From assembly GCA_036558645.1 (NCBI GenBank), contig DATBFG010000021.1:1-64000 (forward strand): a stretch of DNA of 64,000 nucleotides. The letters are read 5' to 3'. The notes below the pieces were generated by a model, which had not been told where the DNA came from, ran no database searches, and saw only the letters and a list, made by a program, of their open reading frames with translations. A program made the translations under genes and the position numbers. The first letter of the stretch is position 1, and each line of letters opens with the position of its first letter. This document shows, one piece after another, positions 35,201 to 41,760 of this stretch. This DNA is from DATBFG01 sp036558645 (GTDB taxonomy: Bacteria > Acidobacteriota > Terriglobia > Terriglobales > Acidobacteriaceae).

Positions 35201-35368
35201 CGCAGACCGTTGGGGATCACGATCGTCGGTGGATTGATTGTGAGCCAGGCTCTAACGCTGTTCACGACACCTGTGATCTACATCTATTTGGATCGCGTGA
35301 GGCTTTGGGTCAACCGCCACCGTGGAGTTAAGTTACCGGTTGAACCCCGCCCCCATCCCGCAGATTAG
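32261..35368 (+). CDS. MdtC-like RND efflux pump
   Basis: The second pump of the operon has 1035 residues and is a close but distinct relative of the preceding one. It opens with SISAPFIRRPVGTSLLAAAL, has the relay pair D401/D402 in TGFVVDDAIVVLENITRYLE, and the later signatures KKNAIMMIDFALDVERREGK and LLRFRPIMMTTMAAMLGALP. Its start follows the previous stop by 2 bases. As in MdtABC systems two RND subunits share one adaptor. No outer-membrane factor is encoded in this operon, so the complex must use a TolC-like channel from elsewhere, possibly the one at 14043. A 108-base gap separates it from the convergent egtD gene. Confidence 0.91.
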   Translation: MSISAPFIRRPVGTSLLAAALLMAGALAFNFLPVAPLPQVEFPVIQVSAGLPGASPETMASAVATPLERQFGRIAGVTQMTSTSQLGSTSVVLQFDLNRNIDAAARDVQAAINAARGQLPTNLPNNPSYRKVNPADAPVMIVALTSDTIPLPNIYDAADSVLSQKLAQVSGVGQVFVGGGARPAVRAELNPTLLNKLGVGLDTVRTALGSANANRPKGQVSDAINSWTITANDQIFKADQYEKVIVSSNNGAPVRLADVADVQDSVEDIRTLGLANGKPAVLIIIFRQPGANIIDTVDRIRAALPQLQSSISPAIGVDIVLDRTATIRASVQDIEHTLVLSIVLVVLVVFVFLRTLRATLIPSIAVPLSLIGTFAVMYLLGYSVDNLSLMALAISTGFVVDDAIVVLENITRYLEQGMGPVQAAFRGAREIGFTVLSMSTSLVAVFIPILLMGGIVGRLFREFAVTLSVAIAVSLVVSLTTTPMLCAKFLRPLREERHGRLYRTSEKVFDWILSGYRHSLGWVLRWQALMLLVTLATAGLSVYMYVQVPKGFFPQQDTGRMAGSVQASQDISFEAMSAKMRQYVRIVGQDPSILSVTGFAGGNTTANSGRMFIMLKPLQERKVSADQVINRLRSKLAVVPGATLFLQSAQDLTIGGRQSQAQYQYTLQGENLDELNQWAPKLLQKMRTMPNLRDVNSDQQNKGLESAIEIDRDTASRLGITPQAIDNALYDAFGQRQVSTMYRQLNQYHVVMEVEPRFSKTPDALQGVYVRSSAGVPVPLAAFAHFSPGNTALAVNHQGQFPSVTLSFNLGPNVSLSEATVEIENAERAMGFPGTIHASFQGTAAAFQDSLKSQPLLILAALVTVYIVLGVLYESYIHPITILSTLPSAGVGALLALKLTGNELNVIGLIGIILLIGIVKKNAIMMIDFALDVERREGKSSTDSIYEACLLRFRPIMMTTMAAMLGALPLALGTGTGSELRRPLGITIVGGLIVSQALTLFTTPVIYIYLDRVRLWVNRHRGVKLPVEPRPHPAD

Positions 35369-35446
35369 CCCCGCGTTCCGTGTGGCGATCGAGTGCCATT
35401 AATCATCTAAATCGGAGAGATACGCAACTGATCGGAAGATCTCCGG

Positions 35447-35474
35447 CAACGACTAGGGACCAACGACCAAGGAC
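35447..35474. repeat. CAACGAC-type degenerate intergenic repeat
   Basis: Imperfect tandem units CAACGACTAGGGAC and CAACGACCAAGGAC fill the spacer between the MdtC-like gene and egtD. The same heptamer-like motif occurs at 606-623 and 10627-10640. Confidence 0.5.
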
Positions 35475-35476
35475 TG

Positions 35477-36445
35477 TTATTCAGCGATAAGCAAGTTCTC
35501 CGCAAATGGCCACTCATGATCGATCCATTGGGCATCGCAGCGGAAGCCGGTTTTCTTTCCCAGTTCCGATATTTCGTTGATAGCGTATTTGTGGCTGCTC
35601 TCAGTCCAGATTGTTTCGCCTTCTTCAAAACCAACAGATATCTCTGATAGCGAAATGCTCACCCTTTGCCGAATCTTTGATTGAAGATGCATTTCAACGC
35701 TGCGTTCTTCGTCGTTGAACCGCACTGCGTGCTTGAAATCTTTCAGGGAGAAATCAGCTTCGAGTTCGCGGTTGATGCGAGAGAGAAGGTTCAGGTTGAA
35801 GGCGGCTGTCACTCCAAGTGGATCATCGTATGCGTCAATCAGTTGAGGGATCGGTTTTTCCAGGTCGGTCCCTAGCAGAAGCGAGTCTCCGGCTTGAAGA
35901 ATGCCTCGCACATCGCAAAGGAATTTCAAACCAGCGCTTCGGTCAAAGTTCCCGATCGTGCTGCCCAGGAAAAGCACCAGGATGTGTTCTCCGATCTTCC
36001 TCCGTGCAGCGACTTCCAGCAATCCATCCAGGTACTCACGCTCGAACCCCACGATGCTGATGGAATCCATATCTCCGAGTTCTCGCGCACACATGGCTAG
36101 CGCTGTAGGAGAAATCTCGATCGGGCAATAGGAAACATGTTGGCGGCGGGATAACGCCTTCAGTATCCAGCGGGTTTTCTTCCCGCTGCCGCTGCCAAGT
36201 TCGGCTACGACGACTGGCTTTGGAACTCGCTCAACAATATCCGAGGCATGGCGTCGCAGCAGGCGCTCATCGGCCCGTGTCAGCCCATACTCGGGAAGAA
36301 CACTGATTACTTCGAACAAGGCGGAGCCCACATCGTCGTACAGATACTTTGAGGGCAATTCTTTCTGCTGAGGCTGCGTCAATCCCAAGCGCACTTCGGC
36401 GGCGAATTCATAAGATGGATTTGGGGTTATCGCATGGACTAACAT
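35477..36445 (-). CDS. egtD: L-histidine N-alpha-methyltransferase EgtD
   Basis: The 322-residue enzyme matches EgtD, which trimethylates histidine with three S-adenosylmethionine molecules to form hercynine, the first step of ergothioneine synthesis. Seen features are KELPSKYLYDDVGSALFEVI, the family N-terminal signature, the SAM-binding loop VVAELGSGSGKKTRWILKAL, YCPIEISPTALAMCARELGD, LVLFLGSTIGNFDRSAGLKF, and the C-terminal EGETIWTESSHKYAINEI segment that closes the histidine pocket. Its length fits the family. It follows egtB on the same strand with a gap of 42 bases, so the two are probably co-transcribed. EgtA, EgtC and EgtE are not seen here. Confidence 0.94.
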   Translation of the reverse strand: MLVHAITPNPSYEFAAEVRLGLTQPQQKELPSKYLYDDVGSALFEVISVLPEYGLTRADERLLRRHASDIVERVPKPVVVAELGSGSGKKTRWILKALSRRQHVSYCPIEISPTALAMCARELGDMDSISIVGFEREYLDGLLEVAARRKIGEHILVLFLGSTIGNFDRSAGLKFLCDVRGILQAGDSLLLGTDLEKPIPQLIDAYDDPLGVTAAFNLNLLSRINRELEADFSLKDFKHAVRFNDEERSVEMHLQSKIRQRVSISLSEISVGFEEGETIWTESSHKYAINEISELGKKTGFRCDAQWIDHEWPFAENLLIAE

Positions 36446-36487
36446 TCACCCTCCTGCATCGCGAACGCGATTGTCTGGTTCCTTTTT

Positions 36488-37816
36488 TCATCTGCTTACA
36501 CATCGAAATCCGGCATAGACGTACTGATAGTGCGGTTGAAACCAGTTGCGGAATGACCGGCGAAGCATACACGCTGCCGTTCGTGCCGAGCCGCCTTTCA
36601 TCACGAAGTGTTTACCGTCAAAAAAGTCGGCGGAGTAACCGGGATAGAACGGAAACTTTTGAAATCCAGCAAATGGCTGAAACTGAGTAGACGTCCATTC
36701 CCATCCGTTGCCGAGCATTCCCATCACGCCAAATGCACCCTGTCCCTCGGGAAACGCCGCTACCGACACCGGATCCCATCGCTCGAAATCAAAGTTGCCC
36801 ATCTCCCGGCTCGGTTCAGAGTTGCCCCACGGATATTGCCGTTCGGCTCGCCCTTCTGTGCCAAATGCAGCTCGATGCCACTCCGCTTCGCTGGGAAGCG
36901 CCTTTCCCGCCCAACGAGCATAGGCGCTTGCCTCTGCATGGCTCACGTAGACCGGCCAGTCACTTGCGAGTTCGACCTCTTCGAACATGGTTCTAAATAA
37001 CCAGCGATCACCGTCGGCGCGCCAGAAACTAGGATGAGAGATATCGCGCTCCACCTTCCATTTCCAGGCGTCATCGGTCCACAGATCTTTCTTCCGATAG
37101 CCTCCGGCATCTATGAATTCCAGCCACTGACCGTTTGTGATTTTGTACTTATCGATCGCGAACGCGGGGACCGACTCTGTATGCAATTCAAATTCGTTGT
37201 CCCATCCGAAGCGGTCGCGCTCCAAGCCCAGTGTTGCGACGCCCGCGGGGATCTCGACCATGCCGGGCGCAAGAAGTTGTGAAGACGGCTCTGGTAGCCG
37301 TGCCCCTCTCACCTTCTGATCCAGCGGAAGTTGATGCAGCATGTAGGCCAGCGTCTCGGCATGCATGAGCCGATGCTCAATGGCCACATTCAGCAATTGA
37401 GAAGCGGGAAATTCCGACCTTTTGGTTCGTTCCGATCCTGAAATCAGATCACGCAATCCATCATCTAATACTTCACGAATACGCCTCGCGTAAGTGCGTA
37501 CTTCCGCAAGTGTTGGCCAGTCAGACGGCCTATCGTCGGGGAGCCCACCACCTACGGGATCAATGCCGAAAGCGAAGAGGTGATCGAACTGAGAATGGAA
37601 GGAGGCAATACTGAGAAGGCGCTCGCGAAGCAGGTTCCAATCGAAAGACTCGAGGTGTCCGATATAGAAAATAATGCGATGCCGCTCGGGAATCGGGCGC
37701 TCGTATAAATATTCGGGCTTGACGATGTCAAAGAGACCATCGGTGATGGACCGGGCATCAGACAAGCGCTGCAGAAGTCCCGAACTCACTTCGACGTGAC
37801 CTTCCGCTACTGGCAT
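36488..37816 (-). CDS. egtB: Ergothioneine-type sulfoxide synthase EgtB
   Basis: The 442-residue product is a non-heme iron enzyme that joins a sulfur donor (gamma-glutamylcysteine or cysteine) to hercynine as a sulfoxide. It has the two expected domains: a DinB-like helical bundle (about 15-165) and a formylglycine-generating-enzyme-like C-terminus (about 185-440). Likely iron ligands are H54 in GHLESFDW and H148/H152 of the HxxxHxE motif in EHRLMHAETL. The C-terminal half shows WRADGDRWLFR, PVYVSHAEASAYARWAGKAL, LPSEAEWHRAAFG, NGWEWTSTQFQPFAGF and VMKGGSARTAACMLRRSFRN. It is the first gene of the egtB-egtD unit. Which sulfur donor it uses cannot be read safely from the sequence. Confidence 0.92.
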   Translation of the reverse strand: MPVAEGHVEVSSGLLQRLSDARSITDGLFDIVKPEYLYERPIPERHRIIFYIGHLESFDWNLLRERLLSIASFHSQFDHLFAFGIDPVGGGLPDDRPSDWPTLAEVRTYARRIREVLDDGLRDLISGSERTKRSEFPASQLLNVAIEHRLMHAETLAYMLHQLPLDQKVRGARLPEPSSQLLAPGMVEIPAGVATLGLERDRFGWDNEFELHTESVPAFAIDKYKITNGQWLEFIDAGGYRKKDLWTDDAWKWKVERDISHPSFWRADGDRWLFRTMFEEVELASDWPVYVSHAEASAYARWAGKALPSEAEWHRAAFGTEGRAERQYPWGNSEPSREMGNFDFERWDPVSVAAFPEGQGAFGVMGMLGNGWEWTSTQFQPFAGFQKFPFYPGYSADFFDGKHFVMKGGSARTAACMLRRSFRNWFQPHYQYVYAGFRCVSR

Positions 37817-38220
37817 TTCATACCCTCCAAACTATCTGTGGCGCAAATCTTCCTAAGATGGCTATTCACGCCGAAAGTTTCCAATTATCCGGGATTGAGC
37901 GAAAGATTTTGTAGGCCTGAGTACAGGCAGTTCTGGGTCGATTTTCGGGACGAGACAAATGCCCTCCCATACGATGCCCTGATTAGTGCCTGAGACTCGC
38001 ATTCCTCGCACAAATAGGTGCTTCTAGCACCTCGAAGGCCAATTCCATTACCTTAAGAATTAGCTGTTAATTATTGATACTGCATGAGTTGATTGACCAG
38101 CATCGTGTCGCGAGGCTCTGTGAGGATGAAACTTGGAGGTGCAGGGAGAGGAACCGTAGTCCCAAGGAGGGGGCACGGAGATCTCTCGCCGTGCCCAGGG
38201 GGAAGTAACCTCGTACGTGA
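37817..38220. other. Intergenic region with one strong hairpin, no gene seen
   Basis: About 400 bases between divergently placed transcription units carry no credible ORF. An AT-rich patch lies around 38040-38090. The perfect 8-bp stem GGGCACGG/CCGTGCCC at 38171-38196 stands 25 bases past the stop of the PEGA-domain gene and is annotated separately. Confidence 0.45.
38171..38196 (-). terminator. GC-rich hairpin downstream of the PEGA-domain gene
   Basis: GGGCACGG (38171-38178) pairs perfectly with CCGTGCCC (38189-38196) around a 10-base loop. It is placed where a terminator would be expected but lacks a T-run on either strand, so it may instead stabilise the mRNA 3' end or need Rho. Confidence 0.4.
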
Positions 38221-39027
38221 TTACCGCTGCGCGCGTAACGAGCGGCTCAACTCTGCCGCCACATTAACTGTGCCGCCGCTGACCCGAATCGTGCGTTCCC
38301 AGCTGGTGTAGCCGTTCTTGTGAACCGAGATCGTATGGCTGCCCATCGGAACTGGCACCGAGGACGGCGTACTGCCAACGAAGGAGCCGTCAATCAGGAT
38401 CTCGGCACCCGAGGGAGTGGATGTAACCGCGATGTTCGAGCCGGCGACCTGACTAAGGCTGGGACTGGCCGCAGACTCCGCGGGGGTCAGACTCTGGCTC
38501 AACTTGGCCTGATCCATCGAAACCGGTCCCGAGCTATACACCGTGAACTCATGTCCTTTAGGCACGGTGATGTCCTTGCCGTGCATAAACAGGAACAGCG
38601 GTGCGGCCGGCCAAAAAACGATGGCAGTTCCGATCATCGCCCCGGTCATGGCTCCCGTGTGGCCGCCGCCCTGGACGTCTTTCACGCCTCGAAGGGCTAC
38701 TTTTTCGCCAGTCACGGTCTTGGTGAAATCAATATTCACGTTGAGCTTTCCACCTTTTCCCATGCGTCCCTTGGCTTTCGCTTCAGTCACCGTTCCGATG
38801 GCGGAAGTCCCATGTCGAACGACAGTTATGTCTCCAATCTTTATGTCATCCACGACTTCAAAATTCACTCTGTCGTCCACATGCGCGTCGGCGGAAGAGA
38901 TGGTGTCAATCGTACGCAGCCGTATGGGGGTTCCATCATCCAGCGTGATTGGTACCGCATTTTGCGCGAAGGATTGCCCTGCCAGCAGCAACATTGGGAG
39001 GGCCAACAATAACTTTTTGCGAGTCAT
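38221..39027 (-). CDS. Secreted PEGA-domain protein
   Basis: The product has 268 residues with a signal peptide (KLLLALPMLLLAGQSFAQ). Residues about 25-120 form a beta-rich domain (LDDGTPIRLRTIDTISSADA, DRVNFEVVDDIKIGDITVV), followed by a Gly-rich hydrophobic segment (TGAMTGAMIGTAIVFWPAAPLFLF) that may insert in or cross a membrane. The last 70 residues are a PEGA domain, an Ig-like module often found on surface proteins: VTSTPSGAEILIDGSFVGST, then PVPMGSHTISVHKNGYTSWE. A domain with DG-rich opening plus PEGA is common in acidobacterial exported proteins of unknown role. It is divergent to the cytochrome gene, with 286 bases between. Confidence 0.83.
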   Translation of the reverse strand: MTRKKLLLALPMLLLAGQSFAQNAVPITLDDGTPIRLRTIDTISSADAHVDDRVNFEVVDDIKIGDITVVRHGTSAIGTVTEAKAKGRMGKGGKLNVNIDFTKTVTGEKVALRGVKDVQGGGHTGAMTGAMIGTAIVFWPAAPLFLFMHGKDITVPKGHEFTVYSSGPVSMDQAKLSQSLTPAESAASPSLSQVAGSNIAVTSTPSGAEILIDGSFVGSTPSSVPVPMGSHTISVHKNGYTSWERTIRVSGGTVNVAAELSRSLRAQR

Positions 39028-39313
39028 CCGATTCTCTCCTTTTCACCACTCGTTCGCGGCTGCCAGCTCCCGGCCATCCCGCTCTCACTTGGTAAAGCGG
39101 AAAGAAATCGAGAAATAGCTCACGGGATTTCAAATTTTTTAGCCACATCCATCGACTTCCTATGGAGCCCGGCTGAAATGTCAGGGTGGCCAATTTGTCC
39201 GATTTTGGAGATTTGACATGAGCCTTTTTTCTAACTTCTTACGCGTTACTCATTGAGAGCAGATCTGGAGCTCTGAGCATCCGGCATTGGTGCCGGTCGT
39301 TGGGGAGGTTGGC

Positions 39314-40351
39314 GTGTCGCGACCCATGTTGAAAAAGATCAGGAAAGCGGCGGTCTGGGTTTTCACCGTATTGGTAACTGCCGCTGCCGTAGTGATGACG
39401 GTGACGATTGGTTGGAGGCCCTTGCTGGGGGCACGATCGCGCCCCTTAACCAATCGACATTTCGAACGCACGCCCGAGCGACTAGCGCGTGGAAAGTATC
39501 TGGTCGAAGGTGTAAATGGATGCTTCGACTGCCATTCTCAAGTGGCCACCGATTTCGCGAACTTGAAGCCGGGAGAGCCAATGGAATGGGTAAAGCGCGG
39601 CGCGGGCCGCGTGGTTGTCGAGGAAGGCGACTTCCGCATGGTGGCTCCGAACATCACGCCAGACGTAGAAACGGGAGCGGGCACCTGGACGGATGATCAA
39701 TTCGCGCGAGCCATTCGTGAAGGGATCGGACACGACGGCCGAGTGCTGTTTCCGATGATGCCTTATAAAGATTTCCGGAACCTATCCGATGAGGATCTGG
39801 CCTCGATCATCGTTTACATCCGGTCGCTGGCGCCCGTACATAACCCATTGCCGAAGCGAAATATTCCGTTCCCGTTGTCAAGGTTGATCAACGCTGCACC
39901 TCAGCCGATTACCGACCGAGTGAACGTCGACATCACCGATCCCATGAAGCGCGGGCAATACTACACGGTCATTGGTGGATGCGTGGATTGTCACACACCA
40001 CGCGACAAGTCCGGCGAGCCCCTCCCCAATATGCAGTTTGCCGGCGGAGTGGCCATGTTCGGTCCAATCGCCAGCGCTAACATCACGCCGGACGCTAGCG
40101 GAATCTCGTACTACGACGAGAATCTTTTTGTGAAGACGATCCGGACCGGCCATGTCGGTGCTCGTCCGTTGCACGCGCCGATGCCCTGGTGGGTCTATCG
40201 CAACATGAATGACCAGGACTTAAAGGCAATCTTCGGGTACCTGCGGACGGTCAGGCCGGTACACCATCGCGTGGACAACTCTGAGTCGGCGACGAAGTGC
40301 AAGCAGTGTAATGGCAATCATGGCTCCGGCGCAGAGAACGGAGGTTTGTAA
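39314..40351 (+). CDS. Di-heme c-type cytochrome with a degenerate third Cys pair
   Basis: The start is placed at GTG 39314 because GGGGAGG lies five bases upstream; an ATG at 39326 is too far from it. The product has 345 residues: an N-terminal signal or anchor helix (KAAVWVFTVLVTAAAVVMTVTIGW) and two cytochrome c domains. Heme sites are C70-F-D-C73-H74 and C223-V-D-C226-H227; each is followed by a possible Met ligand region (FRMVAPNITPDVETGAGTW; ISYYDENLFVKTIRTGHVG). The C-terminus has C329-K-Q-C332-N, a CxxC pair without the heme His. Such proteins resemble the electron-transfer subunits of membrane alcohol or aldehyde dehydrogenases, but no dehydrogenase is nearby. The stop overlaps the next ATG by one base. 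Confidence 0.87.
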   Translation: MSRPMLKKIRKAAVWVFTVLVTAAAVVMTVTIGWRPLLGARSRPLTNRHFERTPERLARGKYLVEGVNGCFDCHSQVATDFANLKPGEPMEWVKRGAGRVVVEEGDFRMVAPNITPDVETGAGTWTDDQFARAIREGIGHDGRVLFPMMPYKDFRNLSDEDLASIIVYIRSLAPVHNPLPKRNIPFPLSRLINAAPQPITDRVNVDITDPMKRGQYYTVIGGCVDCHTPRDKSGEPLPNMQFAGGVAMFGPIASANITPDASGISYYDENLFVKTIRTGHVGARPLHAPMPWWVYRNMNDQDLKAIFGYLRTVRPVHHRVDNSESATKCKQCNGNHGSGAENGGL

Positions 40352-40785
40352 TGGCCTATGTGATGAAAGCCGGGGAAGGGGCATCGTCCTCTCCCGTCGG
40401 GGTGGACGAAGATCTGATCCGCGACCTGGTGCGATGGCTTGAAATCTCTTGGAATTCAAGCGCCAGTGCGGGTTTTGCCGCGCCCTTTGCTGATGACGCT
40501 GACTTTGTGACCATCTTCGGTGCACACTACACCAGCCGAAGCTCGGTCGAAGCCAATCATCGGCACATCTTCGACACCATCTACAAGGAAAGTCGCATTG
40601 CCTACGGCGTGGAAAAGATTCGATTTGTGCGTCCCGACGTGGCGATTGCGTTTGTGCGCGTGCGCTTGCAGTTGCGTAACGGCAAGATGTTGGAGGCCCG
40701 GCCAAACATGGTTCTCGCCAAGGACAACGATCGATGGCAGATCGTCAGCCTGCAGAACACATTGATCGGCGAGATGGCTACGTAG
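40351..40785 (+). CDS. SnoaL-like (SgcJ/EcaC type) protein coupled to the cytochrome gene
   Basis: This 144-residue protein belongs to the NTF2/SnoaL-like superfamily, SgcJ/EcaC group. Features are the N-terminal helix VDEDLIRDLVRWLEISWNSS, the pocket segment FAAPFADDADFVTIFGAHYT, and strands VEKIRFVRPDVAIAFVRVRL and MVLAKDNDRWQIVSLQNTLI. It is cytosolic, with no signal. Its ATG overlaps the cytochrome's TAA by one base (TAATG), which implies translational coupling to a periplasmic electron carrier. Members range from enzymes to small-ligand binding proteins, so no reaction is assigned. Confidence 0.82.
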   Translation: MAYVMKAGEGASSSPVGVDEDLIRDLVRWLEISWNSSASAGFAAPFADDADFVTIFGAHYTSRSSVEANHRHIFDTIYKESRIAYGVEKIRFVRPDVAIAFVRVRLQLRNGKMLEARPNMVLAKDNDRWQIVSLQNTLIGEMAT

Positions 40786-40906
40786 CAGCTCTGCTTTCGA
40801 AGGGACACGACAATCCTCGGATCAGAGATTTTCGTTCACTTGACCGCAGGCCCGTCTTCCCTTAGCTTTTGGACGGTTCTTATCGTCGTAAGCGAGGGAG
40901 TATTGG

Positions 40907-41470
40907 ATGGGGTCCACACCGAGTGCGGGCGTAACCAGGCTGCTGGCAGAGTGGACTGACGGAAACAAAGGAGCACTCGAAAGCTTGCTTCCCCTCGTTT
41001 ACGATGAACTTCGCAAGTTGGCTCGTGGTTACCTTCAGCGCGAACGCGCCGGGCACACGCTGCAAAGCACCGCCCTCGTGCATGAAGCCTACATGCGCCT
41101 GGTAGACCAGGACGTGGCGTGGCAGAATCGCGCCCATTTCTTTGCTATTGCTGCCCAGATGATGCGCCGAATTCTTGTCGATCATGCGCGCACGAAGAAT
41201 GCGGCGAAGCGTGGCGATGGTGCCTGCATGGTCACGCTGGATGAGGGACTCGTCGGTGCCGAACAACGCGACGTCAATGTAATCGCGCTCGACGCAGCGC
41301 TCACCAAGCTGGCGAAGCTCGATGAGCAACAGAGCCGCATCGTGGAACTTCGTTTCTTCGCCGGCTTGTCGATCGATGAAACTGCCGAAGTCCTCAAGAT
41401 TTCACCGGCCACGATCAAGCGCGATTGGGTAAGCGCGAAAGCATGGCTTTACCGAGAGATGCAAGGTTAG
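40907..41470 (+). CDS. ECF sigma factor (Sig-70_X6 type)
   Basis: The 187-residue protein is an extracytoplasmic-function sigma factor of the group often encoded beside Ser/Thr protein kinases in acidobacteria and planctomycetes. Region 2 is seen in LLPLVYDELRKLARGYLQRE and LVHEAYMRLVDQDVAWQNRA, with HFFAIAAQMMRRILVDHART after it. Region 4 is LAKLDEQQSRIVELRFFAGL followed by SIDETAEVLKISPATIKRDW, the helix-turn-helix for the -35 element. No kinase or anti-sigma gene is found on either side here. The ATG at 40907 is the only good start. The 290 bases after it hold no gene. Confidence 0.92.
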   Translation: MGSTPSAGVTRLLAEWTDGNKGALESLLPLVYDELRKLARGYLQRERAGHTLQSTALVHEAYMRLVDQDVAWQNRAHFFAIAAQMMRRILVDHARTKNAAKRGDGACMVTLDEGLVGAEQRDVNVIALDAALTKLAKLDEQQSRIVELRFFAGLSIDETAEVLKISPATIKRDWVSAKAWLYREMQG

Positions 41471-41760
41471 GATGCTGGCTCCCATCGTTGTTGAAACCGT
41501 TCGACTGGTTACTCCACGAGGCTGCCTGTCTATCCGCTTTGGCGGGGATCCACTTCGCATGGGATTGTTGGAATCAGGCTTCCGCTGACGGATTCGCGCC
41601 AATCGCTCTCCTGAATTTTCGACACACTCCCTGAAGCTAGCTTGGTTTCTGCGTCGGAAGTCTTGTGCACAGAATCCAATAACTGTGCGCGGCCCTACCA
41701 GGCAAGCAACCTTCAATCCTGCCCTGATCTCGAAGAGTAGCCGGAAATCAATCAACTGAA
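41471..41760. other. Intergenic region, nothing recognised
   Basis: An open frame continues through part of this stretch in another phase but has no family similarity or ribosome-binding site. I see no promoter boxes, repeats or RNA signatures. Confidence 0.4.

Noticed and set aside
39213..39218. TTGACA box upstream of the cytochrome gene
   Set aside because: No acceptable -10 hexamer lies 16-18 bases downstream, so I do not call a promoter.
41425..41634. A 69-codon open frame after the sigma factor gene
   Set aside because: It overlaps the sigma factor out of frame and lacks a ribosome-binding site and family similarity; it is not the missing anti-sigma gene.
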